64,000 bases of DNA from the NCBI RefSeq assembly GCF_014207255.1, contig NZ_JACHCZ010000009.1:1-64000 (forward strand), written 5' to 3'. Shown piece after piece: positions 27,082-36,745 of the stretch. Within the stretch, counting starts at the first letter, position 1. Each line of letters begins with the position of its first letter. Below the pieces are notes generated by a model that made no database searches, was not told the DNA's origin, and saw only the letters and a list, made by a program, of their open reading frames with translations. The translations under genes and the position numbers were made by a program. Origin of the DNA: Pseudomonas sp. JAI120. GTDB taxonomy: Bacteria; Pseudomonadota; Gammaproteobacteria; Pseudomonadales; Pseudomonadaceae.

Positions 27082-27519
27082 ATGAACATACTTCACGCAA
27101 TACGCGACAGCTGGGGTTGGGCGGGCATTGACCCTGTTGAGGTCGTAGGCGCTACGGCGTTTGGCAATTTGATGGTCGAGGACGAACAGGGTAGCTACTG
27201 GCGAGTGTGCCCCGAGGCACTTTCCTGCGAAGTGATCGCCCAGACCCGTGAAGCCTTGGAGGAGGTCTCCAGGGATCAGGCCTTTCTGCACGACTGGTAC
27301 CTGCAATCGATGGTGGATCAGGCCGAGGAGATGCTGGGGCCGTTAGCGCAGGGCAAGGTTTACCATTTCGTTATTTCGCCGGTGCTGGGCGGCGAGTACG
27401 CCATCGACAATGTGCGTCAACTTGATCATATCGAGCAGCTTCGGTTCTGCGGTGATCTGGCGCGTGAGATCAAGGATTTGCCCGACGGCGCGCAAGTGAA
27501 ACTCAAGATTATGGATTAG
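27082..27519 (+). CDS. T6SS immunity Tdi1-like (DUF1851) protein
   Basis: 145 residues: GNLMVEDEQGSYWRVCPEALSCEVIA, FLHDWYLQSM, LGPLAQGKVYHFVISPVLGGEYAIDNVRQLDHIE, and FCGDLAREIKDLPDGAQVKLKIMD, the pattern I associate with Tdi1/DUF1851 proteins. Tdi1 protects against the Tde1 DNase in Agrobacterium; Pseudomonas homologues are often orphans. No Tde-type nuclease is seen in this window, so this is either an orphan immunity gene or a family member with another job. ATG 27082 has AAGGAGG 7 bases upstream. Confidence 0.75.
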   Translation: MNILHAIRDSWGWAGIDPVEVVGATAFGNLMVEDEQGSYWRVCPEALSCEVIAQTREALEEVSRDQAFLHDWYLQSMVDQAEEMLGPLAQGKVYHFVISPVLGGEYAIDNVRQLDHIEQLRFCGDLAREIKDLPDGAQVKLKIMD

Positions 27520-27541
27520 TCGCTTGTAAGGACAGCCCCTC

Positions 27542-28144
27542 ATGGATGTGGATTGCATGACTCAACTTCCTCTGAACACCTTCCCCGATATTCGAGTCGT
27601 GGCGCTTACCCTGGCTGACGAAGTTGAGCTACAGCAGTTTTTTGAGCACGCGCCGGATTACTTCATCGCGGTCAACGGCGAGCCTGCCACGCTGACCGAA
27701 GCGTGCGACGAATTGCAGGTGCAATTGCCGGCGGGGTGGGCGTGCAGTCGGATGCACTGGCTGGGTTATCGCGGTACGGACGAGACGCTGGTCGCCGTGG
27801 TGAATATCGCGGCGGATCTGCTGGCTGATGGGGTGTGGCATATCGGTTTGCTGCTGGTCGATTCGCGCTGGCATGGCACCGGGCTTGCCCAGCAGCTGCA
27901 TTCAGACCTTGAACGTTGGGCGTTGGAAAATGGCGCCCAGTGGCTGCGGCTGTCGGTGGTGGTCGGCAATACCAAAGCCGAACGCTTCTGGCCCAAGCTT
28001 GGGTATGTATCCGTGCGCACGCGGGACGGGATCACGATGGGGCGGCAGGTGAACAGGGTGTCGATTCAGGTTAAGGCGTTGGCGGGTGGACAGGTTAAGG
28101 ATTACCTGGCGTTGGTTGAGCGGGATCGACCCTGTACACCGTAA
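27542..28144 (+). CDS. GNAT-family N-acetyltransferase
   Basis: 200 residues with a GNAT core in the middle: HIGLLLVDSRWHGTGLAQQLHSDLERWALENGAQWLRLSVVVGNTKAERFWPKLGYV contains the acetyl-CoA pyrophosphate-binding Arg/Gly loop region (RWHGTGLA, close to the Q/R-x-x-G-x-G/A pattern) and the C-terminal NTKAERFWPKLGY. The acceptor is unknown. The start may be ATG 27542 (AAGGA about 10 bases upstream) or ATG 27557. It sits 22 bases after the Tdi1-like gene. Confidence 0.82.
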   Translation: MDVDCMTQLPLNTFPDIRVVALTLADEVELQQFFEHAPDYFIAVNGEPATLTEACDELQVQLPAGWACSRMHWLGYRGTDETLVAVVNIAADLLADGVWHIGLLLVDSRWHGTGLAQQLHSDLERWALENGAQWLRLSVVVGNTKAERFWPKLGYVSVRTRDGITMGRQVNRVSIQVKALAGGQVKDYLALVERDRPCTP

Positions 28145-28658
28145 GTGTGGGAGGCCCCGCTCACCACAGGAATGCGCTCGACTGAAATGGCTTACCCTCC
28201 TTTGATCTTCGCCAGGTTCAGGATGACCGCTTCCTGAACCCTCCCTGAAGAATCTTCTTATTCACCATATGGAAACTTTCCTACGGTTTACTCTCCTTAA
28301 ATCGGGGCGTAAGCTTCGCGCGTTTTCATCAATAGCGGAGACCCTCAGTGGGTACTTGTTCGAGTGACAGTTGTCGGCCGGTCTCGGTAACCGGCACATA
28401 CTTGGCAAGATAACGCGCATTTTTTCGATGCCGTTGTCTCGCCACCTAGCGAGAAGCGGCATCCCGGCAGCGGCCAGTCCTGGCTGTTGTCCGATCCCTC
28501 TCATCGACGCTGACCAGCACCCGGTTAACCTCGGGATGCTACGGACGCGCCTGCCTTTTACGGCGGGCGGGCCGGGCTGACTGTGCCTATGAAACGGGCG
28601 CGGTGGGACAGGCGGTACCTGCACGACGGTTTTTTTCCTCGCGCAGGAGTAACACACC
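28145..28658 (+). promoter_or_regulatory. 514-base untranslated region and leader of mgtA
   Basis: It contains a perfect hairpin GGTTCAGGA (28215-28223) / TCCTGAACC (28232-28240), an imperfect GATGCCG (28427-28433) / CGGCATC (28457-28463) stem with inner CTCGC/GCGAG, and a long-range 8-base complement GCATCCCG (28459-28466) / CGGGATGC (28532-28539) that would compete with it. A T7 run lies at 28628-28634, close to the mgtA SD (GCAGGAG). A weak 50-codon frame (28428-28580) runs through the competing stems. It suggests a Mg-responsive leader like those upstream of mgtA in enterobacteria, but this one is not recognised. Confidence 0.6.
28428..28580 (+). CDS. Possible proline-containing leader peptide of mgtA
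   Basis: A 50-residue frame (MPLSRHLARSGIPAAASPGC...LPFTAGGPG) with eight prolines ends 78 bases before mgtA. The start ATG lies inside the GATGCCG stem. I see no clear Shine-Dalgarno. Its proline content and its position inside competing stems are like MgtL of Salmonella, which senses proline and Mg limitation, but homology is not shown. It is coding only if ribosome profiling or conservation supports it. Confidence 0.3.
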   Translation: MPLSRHLARSGIPAAASPGCCPIPLIDADQHPVNLGMLRTRLPFTAGGPG

Positions 28659-31364
28659 ATGAACCTCACTCTGTTGAAAGAGTTCTTCGCCGGCTTTCTG
28701 CGGACCCGGCATATCGCCCGGCATTTCCGTCGCCTGGCGATGCTCGAAACCGTGACCGATGCCAGCGTCAGCCGCGAAGTGCCGCCCACTCTGGCGCAAA
28801 CCCTGGTGGTCGCGGCCAATAGCAGTGCCGTGCAATTGCTCGGCACGTTGGGCAGCCATACCGAGGGCTTGAACAGCCTGGAAGCCGACGCCCTGCGCGT
28901 GCAATACGGCCTCAATGAAGTCGAGCACGAGCAGCCGCTGCCGTGGTGGGTGCACCTGTGGCACTGCTATAAAAATCCGTTCAACCTGCTGCTGACCTTG
29001 CTGGCGGTGATTTCCTGGCTGACCGAAGACATGAAAGCCGCCACGGTGATTTTCTCCATGGTGGTGCTCTCGACCCTGCTGCGCTTCTGGCAGGAGGCCA
29101 AGTCCAACAAGGCCGCCGATGCCTTGAAAGCCATGGTGAGCAACACCGCCACGGTACTGCGCCGGGATGATGCCAAGCGCGTCGAATTGCCGATCAAACA
29201 GCTGGTGCCAGGTGACCTGATCGTGCTCTCGGCCGGTGACATGATCCCCGCCGACTGCCGCGTGCTCAGTGCCAAGGACCTGTTCGTCAGCCAGGCGGCG
29301 ATGACCGGTGAGTCGATGCCGGTGGAGAAGTTCGCCCAGCAGCAGGACGCCAGCACCCGCAACCCGCTGGACCTGGAGAACATCCTGTTCATGGGCACGA
29401 ACGTGGTGTCCGGCGCCGCGACGGCGGTGATTTTGACCACCGGTAACAGCACCTATTTCGGTGCGCTGGCCCAACGTGTGACTGCCACCGACCGTGCAAC
29501 CACCTCGTTCCAGCAGGGCGTCAACAAGGTCAGCTGGCTGCTGATCCGCTTTATGTTCGTGATGGCGCCGCTGGTGTTGTTCATCAACGGTTTCACCAAG
29601 GGCGACTGGACCGAAGCGCTGCTGTTCGCGCTGTCGATTGCCGTGGGCCTGACCCCGGAAATGCTGCCGATGATTGTCACATCCACGCTGGCCAAGGGCG
29701 CGGTATTCCTGTCGCGCAAGAAGGTTATCGTCAAGCGCCTGGATGCGATCCAGAACTTTGGCGCGATGGATGTGCTGTGCACCGACAAGACCGGCACCCT
29801 GACCCAGGACCGGATTTTCCTGGCGCGTCACGTGGACGTGTGGGGCGAAGAGTCTGACGATGTGCTGGAGATGGCTTACCTCAACAGCTACTACCAGACC
29901 GGCCTGAAAAACCTGCTGGATGTGGCGGTGCTGGAGCATGTGGAGGTGCATCGCGAGCTGAAGGTCGGCACCGCGTTCCAGAAGATCGATGAGATCCCGT
30001 TCGACTTCAACCGCCGTCGCATGTCGGTGGTGGTGGCGGAGCAGGGCCAACCGCATTTGCTGATCTGCAAAGGCGCGGTGGAGGAGATCCTCTCGGTGTG
30101 CAACAGCGTGCGCCATGGCGAGGTCAACGAAGCGCTGACCGACGACTTGCTGGCGCGCATTCGCCAGGTCACTGCCGCGTTCAACGAAGAAGGCCTGCGG
30201 GTGGTGGCGGTGGCCGCGCAACCCATGATGCCGGGGCGCGATACCTACAGCCTGGCGGATGAAAACAACCTCACGCTGATCGGCTACGTCGCCTTCCTCG
30301 ATCCACCCAAGGAAAGCACCGCGCCCGCTCTCAAGGCGCTGAAAGCCCATGGTGTGGCGGTCAAGGTGCTGACCGGCGACAACGAGCTGGTCACCGCCAA
30401 AATCTGCCGCGAAGTGGGCCTGGAGCAACAGGGCCTGTTGATGGGCAACGACATCGAGGACATGACCGACGCCGAGCTGGCCAAGGCCGTGGAAACCACC
30501 AATGTGTTCGCCCGCCTGACGCCAAGCCACAAGGAGCGCATCGTGCGTTTGCTCAAGGCCAACGGGCATGTGGTGGGCTTTATGGGCGACGGCATCAATG
30601 ACGCGCCGGCGCTGCGTACGGCCGACATTGGTATCTCGGTGGACAGCGCGGTGGACATCGCCAAGGAAGCCGCCGATATCATCCTGTTGGAAAAGAGCCT
30701 GATGATCCTGGAGGAGGGCGTGCTGGAGGGCCGGCGCACCTTCGCCAATATGCTCAAGTACATCAAGATGACGGCCAGCTCCAACTTCGGCAACGTGTTC
30801 TCGGTGTTGGTGGCCAGTGCGTTTATCCCGTTCCTGCCAATGCTGCCGATGCACCTGCTGGTGCAAAACCTGCTGTATGACATTTCGCAGATCGCGATCC
30901 CGTTCGATAACGTCGACGAGGACATGCTCGCCAAGCCACAACGCTGGCAGCCGGGGGACGTGGGGCGGTTCATGCTGTTTTTCGGGCCGATCAGTTCGAT
31001 CTTCGACATCACCACGTTCGCACTCATGTGGTACGTCTTCGATGCCAATACGCCTGACCACCAGACCCTGTTCCAGTCCGGCTGGTTCGTGGTGGGCCTG
31101 CTGACCCAGACGTTGATCGTACACATGATCCGCACCCCGAAAATCCCCTTCCTGCAAAGTCGCGCGGCGATGCCGTTGATGGTGATGACCGGCGTGATCA
31201 TGGCCGTGGGGATCTTCCTGCCTATGGGGCCGCTGGCGCATTACTTCAAATTGCAGGCGCTGCCGTCGCTGTACTTTGTGTTCCTGCCGGTGATCCTGCT
31301 GGCGTACATGGCGCTGACCCAGGCGGTGAAGGGCTACTACATCCGTAAATTTGGCTGGCAATGA
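28659..31364 (+). CDS. mgtA: Magnesium-transporting P-type ATPase
   Basis: 901 residues, a P3B-ATPase. The phosphorylated Asp is in CTDKTGTLT (Asp at about 376); the actuator motif TGES is in AAMTGESMPVEK (about 215); the nucleotide-binding KGAVEEIL and hinge GDGINDAPALRTADIGI follow. There are ten predicted membrane segments, with the C-terminal domain rich in KIPFLQSRAAMPL-like loops. It imports Mg2+ at low external Mg2+. It is followed by mgtC 17 bases later, so it is one unit. It has an N-terminal extension of about 60 residues. The long leader suggests RNA-level control. Confidence 0.93.
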   Translation: MNLTLLKEFFAGFLRTRHIARHFRRLAMLETVTDASVSREVPPTLAQTLVVAANSSAVQLLGTLGSHTEGLNSLEADALRVQYGLNEVEHEQPLPWWVHLWHCYKNPFNLLLTLLAVISWLTEDMKAATVIFSMVVLSTLLRFWQEAKSNKAADALKAMVSNTATVLRRDDAKRVELPIKQLVPGDLIVLSAGDMIPADCRVLSAKDLFVSQAAMTGESMPVEKFAQQQDASTRNPLDLENILFMGTNVVSGAATAVILTTGNSTYFGALAQRVTATDRATTSFQQGVNKVSWLLIRFMFVMAPLVLFINGFTKGDWTEALLFALSIAVGLTPEMLPMIVTSTLAKGAVFLSRKKVIVKRLDAIQNFGAMDVLCTDKTGTLTQDRIFLARHVDVWGEESDDVLEMAYLNSYYQTGLKNLLDVAVLEHVEVHRELKVGTAFQKIDEIPFDFNRRRMSVVVAEQGQPHLLICKGAVEEILSVCNSVRHGEVNEALTDDLLARIRQVTAAFNEEGLRVVAVAAQPMMPGRDTYSLADENNLTLIGYVAFLDPPKESTAPALKALKAHGVAVKVLTGDNELVTAKICREVGLEQQGLLMGNDIEDMTDAELAKAVETTNVFARLTPSHKERIVRLLKANGHVVGFMGDGINDAPALRTADIGISVDSAVDIAKEAADIILLEKSLMILEEGVLEGRRTFANMLKYIKMTASSNFGNVFSVLVASAFIPFLPMLPMHLLVQNLLYDISQIAIPFDNVDEDMLAKPQRWQPGDVGRFMLFFGPISSIFDITTFALMWYVFDANTPDHQTLFQSGWFVVGLLTQTLIVHMIRTPKIPFLQSRAAMPLMVMTGVIMAVGIFLPMGPLAHYFKLQALPSLYFVFLPVILLAYMALTQAVKGYYIRKFGWQ

Positions 31365-31380
31365 ACAGGGACGGTTTCCC

Positions 31381-32097
31381 ATGCAAGCAATCAACAACAT
31401 CAACCTCAACGCCCTGATCGACACCCTGGTCAGCCTTACCGCCGCGTTTATCCTCGGTGGCCTGATCGGCTTCGAACGCCAGTACCGCCAACGCACGGCG
31501 GGCCTGCGCACCAACGTACTGGTGGCGGTGGGGGCGGCGATTTTTGTCGACATGGCCAACCGCCTCGGCGGTGCGGAAGGCGCGGTGCGGGTGGTGGCGT
31601 ATGTGGTGTCGGGCATCGGCTTTCTGGGGGCCGGTGTGATCATGCGCGAGGAAGGCAATGTGCGCGGTCTCAACACCGCCGCCACGCTCTGGGCGTCGGC
31701 GGCGGTGGGGGCATGCGCGGGGGCCGACCTGGTCCTCGAAGCGTTGCTGGGCACGCTGTTTGTGCTGGCGGCCAATACGCTGCTGCGGCCCATCGTCAAT
31801 AACATCAACCGCCAACCGCTGGATGTGGTGTCGGCGGAGGTCACCAACATCCTCTATGTGATTGCCCGGCGTACCCAGCAAACCGCGGTATTGGCGTTGC
31901 TGGAAGCTGAACTGGCGCGCTGTAACTACCCGGCCAGCGATGTCGATGTACGACCGTTCGGCGCCGAGGAGGTTGAAATCGAAGCCACACTGGCAGTGAC
32001 CTCGGTAGATGGTGACGAGTTGGACGCCCTGGTGGCGCGAATTTCCAGGTCGACCCTGGTGGTACAGGCCTTCTGGAGCCCCAGCACCACCGAGTAG
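31381..32097 (+). CDS. mgtC: MgtC/SapB-family membrane protein
   Basis: 238 residues: four or five N-terminal membrane segments with GLIGFERQYRQRTAGLRTNVLVAVGAAIF (about 25-53) and GIGFLGAGVIMREEGNVRGLNTAATLWASAAVGACAGA, the MgtC core, followed by a soluble C-terminal ACT-like domain (about 155-238). MgtC helps bacteria cope with low Mg and, in pathogens, host cells, and binds the F-ATPase. It starts 17 bases downstream of mgtA, with AGGGACGG before ATG. Confidence 0.9.
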   Translation: MQAINNINLNALIDTLVSLTAAFILGGLIGFERQYRQRTAGLRTNVLVAVGAAIFVDMANRLGGAEGAVRVVAYVVSGIGFLGAGVIMREEGNVRGLNTAATLWASAAVGACAGADLVLEALLGTLFVLAANTLLRPIVNNINRQPLDVVSAEVTNILYVIARRTQQTAVLALLEAELARCNYPASDVDVRPFGAEEVEIEATLAVTSVDGDELDALVARISRSTLVVQAFWSPSTTE

Positions 32098-32365
32098 CTC
32101 CTGGAGGACTCTGAGGAAAGGTCCTACATTTAGTCGAGATTATCCCTTCATTGGAAAAAGCACGCGGTTGCTAAGGTTGCGCGCTTGCGCCTGTTCAGGA
32201 ATCAAGGCGTGGCTGCACATGTTTACTGTGTTTTGCAAAAGGAGGGGCCTTACTGCCTGAGGTGTTGTACGGAGTATTCAGTACCGCTTGTCGGAACTGT
32301 TACTTTTCACAGGTAGTGAGGTCTCGCGTGATATGTAAGCGTACTGATCTTCCCAGGGGAGTCTT

Positions 32366-32995
32366 ATGAGCAACAAAGCTTTAATCGTGGATGATCACCC
32401 TTTTATACGCGCCACCGTGAAGTATCTGTTGAAGCAGGAAGGCTTCGATACCATCTACGAAGCGGGTAATGGCGCTGACGCCATGCAGATTGCTCGCGAA
32501 GAACGTCCGGACCTGGTCGTTCTCGACCTGGCGATGCCCAAGCTCGGTGGGTTGGAGGTGATCAGCCGGATCAAGGCGCTGGAGTTGCCCTGCAGGATCC
32601 TGGTGCTGACCTCGTATCTGGCGGTGTTCTTTTCCACTCGTTGCATGCGCGCCGGGGCGATGGGGTTTGTCGCCAAGACCGGTGAACTGGATGAGCTGCA
32701 AAAGGCGATCAGGGCGATCAGGTCCGGCTACAGTTGCTTCCCCAGCCTGCCCACCAGTTCGGTGCGTCGCGACGACCTGCAATCGACCGAGCAGGAGTTG
32801 GTGGGGGCGCTATCCGATCGCGAATTGACCGTCCTGCAAAAGCTGGCCCTGGGCCTGGGCAACAAGGAAATTGCCGAGGACATGCTGTTGAGCCACAAGA
32901 CCATCAGCACCTACAAGACGCGGCTCAAGGAGAAGTTGAGTATGTCGTCGGTGGTGCATCTGTCCAAGTTTGCCCAGCGCAATCATCTGATCTGA
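32366..32995 (+). CDS. NarL/LuxR-type response regulator of a BvgAS-like phosphorelay
   Basis: 209 residues. The receiver domain is at about residues 3-120 with VDDHPF, acceptor Asp in LVVLDLAMPK (about 54), and the LuxR HTH at about 145-205 (LSDRELTVLQKLALGLGNKEIAEDMLLSHKTISTYKTRLKEKL). The ATG of the sensor kinase comes one base after its TGA, so they are translationally coupled. It resembles BvgA/EvgA-type regulators. A TCCTACA motif, with flanking short inverted repeats (AGGAC...GTCCT), lies upstream at 32122-32128. Confidence 0.9.
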   Translation: MSNKALIVDDHPFIRATVKYLLKQEGFDTIYEAGNGADAMQIAREERPDLVVLDLAMPKLGGLEVISRIKALELPCRILVLTSYLAVFFSTRCMRAGAMGFVAKTGELDELQKAIRAIRSGYSCFPSLPTSSVRRDDLQSTEQELVGALSDRELTVLQKLALGLGNKEIAEDMLLSHKTISTYKTRLKEKLSMSSVVHLSKFAQRNHLI

Positions 32996-32996
32996 A

Positions 32997-35900
32997 ATGA
33001 TCACCTCCCGGCGGGTGAAATGCGCGGCCATCCTGCTGATGGGGCTGTTGCCCTGGGTGGTGATGGCCTTGGAGGAACCGCACGATCTGAAACTTCTGGG
33101 CCACTCCACCCTTGAGAACCCTTCCCTGGTATTGGACGAAGCCGACTGGCGCTGGTTGCGCGAGCGCCGCACGCTGTCGATGGGGGTGTCGGCTCCCGAC
33201 TACGCGCCCTTTGACCTGAGCAACAACGAGGAGCTTGAAGGCATCACGGCAGATTATGCGGCGTTGGTCGCCCAGGCGCTGAATATCACGATCGACGTGA
33301 AGCGCTATGACACCCGCGATGAGGTAATCGATGCCCTCAAGGCCGGCGCAGTGGATTTTGTGGGGTCGGCCAATGGGTTTGAGGCAGCCGACCCGAAGCT
33401 GGTGCTGTCCCGTTCCTACGCCAATGACCAACCCGCGCTGGTGACGCGCGCAGGGGAGAACCATGCGCTGAAGGCTGACCTTGCGGGCAAGCGCGTGGCG
33501 ATGCTCTATCACTACATGCAGCCCGAGGCTGTCCAGGCCTTTTACCCCGATGCGCAATTGCTCTTGTTTGCCTCGACCTTCGAAGCCATTGGTGCCGTTG
33601 CGTTCGGCCAGGCGGATGTGTACCTGGGTGACGCCATCAGCACCCGCTACCTGATCAACAAGAACCATCTTAATAACGTGCGTATGGCGAATTTTTCCGC
33701 GTTGGAGGTCAACCCGTTCGGGTTCGCATTCGCCAAGGACAATACCCGCCTGTTGGGCATCATCAATACCGCGCTGGCCGCCGTTCCGGCCAACCAGCAG
33801 ATGGAAATCCTGCGCCGTTGGAGTGCCGGCGGCAGCGGATTTCTGGAGGCCGAGCAACTGCGTTTGAGCGAACGTGAGCAGCGCTGGCTGGAGAAGCACC
33901 CACGAGTGAAAGTGGCGGTGCTCGACAAGTTTGTGCCGTTGTCTTTTTTCAACGAACACGCGCAATTCGAAGGGTTGAGCTCCGAGGTGCTGTCGCGCAT
34001 CAGTTTGCGCACAGGCTTGAAATTTGATGTGGAGCGGGGCAGTTCGCTGCCTCAGCAAATTGACCAGGCCAGTGTCGGTCGCGTGGACATGCTGGCGGTC
34101 GTCACCCCAAGTGACGAGCGGTCAGAAAAAATCCGGTTTACCCGACCTTATTTGTCCAGCCCCTACGTATTGGTGGTACGCGCCGACGATGAGCATCTGG
34201 TGACCCTGGAAGATATGCCAGGCAAGCGCATGGCGATTATTCGCGGCAACAGCCTGGCCGCGCAAATCAGCCGGGACTACCCAAACATCGGGTTTGTCGA
34301 TGTGGAGAACCCAGAGCAGGCCATGGAATTGGTGGCCAAGGGCAGCGTCGATGCGACGGCGGTTTCACTGATCAGCGCGCGCTACATGATCGCCCGCAAT
34401 TACCGCAAGCGCCTGCGCATCACCAGCACCGTCGGGAGTGAGCCAGCTCGCATTACCTTCGGGGTCAACCGCAGCCAACTGGAGCTGTACTCGATCCTCG
34501 ACAAGGCCTTGTTGAGCATTACCCCTGAAGAAATGGACGAGCTGACCAACCATTGGCGCAGCGAGATCATCATCGAAGACAACTATTGGATGCGTCACCG
34601 CAACATCATCCTCCAGGGGTTTGGCTTGGCCGCGCTGCTGCTGCTGGTCACGCTGGGATGGGTGTTCTACCTGCGTAGCCTGATTCGCAAGCGCGCCCAG
34701 GCCGAGCGTGCCTTGAGCGACCAGATGCGTTTTATGAGCGTGCTGATCGATGGCACGCCGCACCCGATCTATGTGCGCGATCGCCTGGGCCGCCTGATGG
34801 CCTGCAATAACGCCTACCTGGATGTGTTCGGCTTCAAGTTGGAAGACGTTATCGGTAAGACCGTGGTGGAAACCGACACGGGTAACCCGCCCCAGGCCCA
34901 GTCGTTCCATGCCGATTATTTGCGTTTGATGGAGTTGGGCGAGCCGCAGGTTCATGACCGTGTGCTCAAGGCGCCCGGCGGCGAGGTGTTGACCATCTAC
35001 CAATGGATGCTCCCGTACCGTGATAGCAATGGCAACGTTGTGGGTATGATCGCCGGCTGGGTGGATGTCAGCGAGCGCCAGCGCTTGCTGGGGCAGTTGC
35101 AGGAAGCCAAGGACGAGGCCGACGCCGCAAACCGTGCCAAGACCACCTTCCTGGCGACCATGAGCCACGAGATTCGCACTCCCATGAATGCGGTGATCGG
35201 CATGATCGAACTGGCCCTGAAGAATGCCGAGCAGGGCGTGGCTGACCGCGATGCGCTGGAGGTTGCGTCGGTGGCGTCCCGGAGCATGCTGGAGTTGATC
35301 GGCGATATTCTCGACATTGCGCGAATCGAATCCGGCCACCTGTCCCTGAGCCTGGAACCGGCCAATCTGTACGAACTGCTGGCCTCAGTGGCTCGGGTGT
35401 TCGAGGGGCTGGCGCGGGACAAGGGCCTGGTGTTGCAGGTGGAGCTCGACCCATTGATCGATCGGCCGGTGCTGGTTGATCCGCTGCGCTTCAAGCAGGT
35501 GGTGTCCAATGTGTTGGGTAACGCGATCAAGTTCACCACCTCCGGCCAGGTGCGCCTGGGTGCCCGGGGGGCGCCGGTGTTGACCGACGACCAGTTGCAC
35601 CTGCGGTTGTGGGTGGAGGACACGGGTATTGGCATCAGTGCCGAAGATCAGCAGCGTTTGTTCAACCCGTTTATTCAGGGCAGCAACAACGAACAGCCAG
35701 CGCGAAGCGGATCGGGCCTGGGGTTGGTGATCAGTCGTAACCTGTGCGAGATGATGGGCGGTCAATTGCACTTGAGCAGTGTGCTGGGTAAGGGCACGCG
35801 GGTGGATGTGACATTGACGCTGGCGCTGACAACGGCGGCGCCGGTCAGTGTCCCGGTCCCGCACATTCCGCCAGCACGCGGGTTGAACATTCTGGTGGTG

Positions 35901-36611
35901 GATGACTACCCGGCCAACCGCTTGTTACTGGCGCGACAGCTGAGTTTCCTGGGGCATCGCATCACTTTGGCCGAGGACGGCGCCCAAGGATTTTCACTGT
36001 GGCAGGTCGGGCATTTTGACGGCGTGATCACCGATTGCAATATGCCCTTCAAAGACGGTTACGCGTTGGCGCGTGATATTCGCGCACAGGAACGCCAGCG
36101 TGGGCTGGCGCCGTGCCTGATCCTCGGGTTCACCGCCAATGCCTTGTCGCAGGAAGCCGAACGCTGCCGGCAAGCAGGCATGGACGGTTGCCTGTTCAAG
36201 CCGACCGGGCTTGAGGACCTGCGCCTGGCCCTGGCATCACGGACCGCTGGTGCGCTAACGGATGAAGTGGAAGTGGCGTTTGATTTAAGTTCACTGATCG
36301 TGCTGACGCAGGGCGATAAGGATGCCCTCAACGAGCTGCTGACGCCGTTGCTCAGTAGCCTCGAAGAAGACCGTGCGCTGTTGCCGCGCCTGAAATCGCC
36401 GGCTGATTTCGCCAGGCTCCATGACCTGGCTCATCGCGTCAAAGGGGGCGCGCGCATGGTCAAGGCCCAGGTGTTGATCACGTGCTGCGAAACATTGGAG
36501 AGCGTGTGTGAGCGGCATGACAGCGATGCAGCGGGCGCTGCGGTAGAGGCGATGGACGTGGCCATCGAACAGTTGCATCACAGCTTGAGCCGCTACGGCA
36601 ATCAGGCTTGA
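32997..36611 (+). CDS. BvgS-like hybrid sensor kinase with tandem periplasmic binding domains
   Basis: 1204 residues. Signal sequence; two SBP_bac_3 (Venus flytrap) domains in tandem (about 45-275 and 300-520); one membrane segment at about 537-560 (LAALLLLVTLGWVFYLRSLI); PAS at about 575-695; HisKA with phospho-His in SHEIRTPMNAVIGM (about 723); HATPase with GLVISRNLCEMMGGQL; receiver with ILVVDDYPANR and acceptor in VITDCNMPFKDG (about 1012); HPt at about 1100-1200 with LAHRVKGGARM (His about 1146). This is the exact BvgS/EvgS four-step phosphorelay order. The ligand is unknown, perhaps a small acid or amino acid. Coupled to the response regulator gene. Confidence 0.93.
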   Translation: MITSRRVKCAAILLMGLLPWVVMALEEPHDLKLLGHSTLENPSLVLDEADWRWLRERRTLSMGVSAPDYAPFDLSNNEELEGITADYAALVAQALNITIDVKRYDTRDEVIDALKAGAVDFVGSANGFEAADPKLVLSRSYANDQPALVTRAGENHALKADLAGKRVAMLYHYMQPEAVQAFYPDAQLLLFASTFEAIGAVAFGQADVYLGDAISTRYLINKNHLNNVRMANFSALEVNPFGFAFAKDNTRLLGIINTALAAVPANQQMEILRRWSAGGSGFLEAEQLRLSEREQRWLEKHPRVKVAVLDKFVPLSFFNEHAQFEGLSSEVLSRISLRTGLKFDVERGSSLPQQIDQASVGRVDMLAVVTPSDERSEKIRFTRPYLSSPYVLVVRADDEHLVTLEDMPGKRMAIIRGNSLAAQISRDYPNIGFVDVENPEQAMELVAKGSVDATAVSLISARYMIARNYRKRLRITSTVGSEPARITFGVNRSQLELYSILDKALLSITPEEMDELTNHWRSEIIIEDNYWMRHRNIILQGFGLAALLLLVTLGWVFYLRSLIRKRAQAERALSDQMRFMSVLIDGTPHPIYVRDRLGRLMACNNAYLDVFGFKLEDVIGKTVVETDTGNPPQAQSFHADYLRLMELGEPQVHDRVLKAPGGEVLTIYQWMLPYRDSNGNVVGMIAGWVDVSERQRLLGQLQEAKDEADAANRAKTTFLATMSHEIRTPMNAVIGMIELALKNAEQGVADRDALEVASVASRSMLELIGDILDIARIESGHLSLSLEPANLYELLASVARVFEGLARDKGLVLQVELDPLIDRPVLVDPLRFKQVVSNVLGNAIKFTTSGQVRLGARGAPVLTDDQLHLRLWVEDTGIGISAEDQQRLFNPFIQGSNNEQPARSGSGLGLVISRNLCEMMGGQLHLSSVLGKGTRVDVTLTLALTTAAPVSVPVPHIPPARGLNILVVDDYPANRLLLARQLSFLGHRITLAEDGAQGFSLWQVGHFDGVITDCNMPFKDGYALARDIRAQERQRGLAPCLILGFTANALSQEAERCRQAGMDGCLFKPTGLEDLRLALASRTAGALTDEVEVAFDLSSLIVLTQGDKDALNELLTPLLSSLEEDRALLPRLKSPADFARLHDLAHRVKGGARMVKAQVLITCCETLESVCERHDSDAAGAAVEAMDVAIEQLHHSLSRYGNQA

Positions 36612-36745
36612 CTGCGGGAGTTGGCCATTCGGTTGATTTGGGAGAACTCCTACACGAAGGGGGAACATGCCTGATTTTGTCTTCGGGATATGTCTGGACA
36701 ATGGGCCTCGCTCACTGACGAGCGCTGCCTGCCCAGGGGTTTGCC

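Noticed and set aside
28587..31850. A 1087-codon minus-strand reading frame opposite mgtA and mgtC
   Set aside because: It is rich in His, Gln and Arg, spans two well-supported plus-strand genes and has no domain; it is a GC-rich shadow of the opposite strand.
34365..35339. A 324-codon minus-strand frame opposite the BvgS-like kinase
   Set aside because: It is antisense to a gene with a full set of catalytic motifs; compositional shadow.
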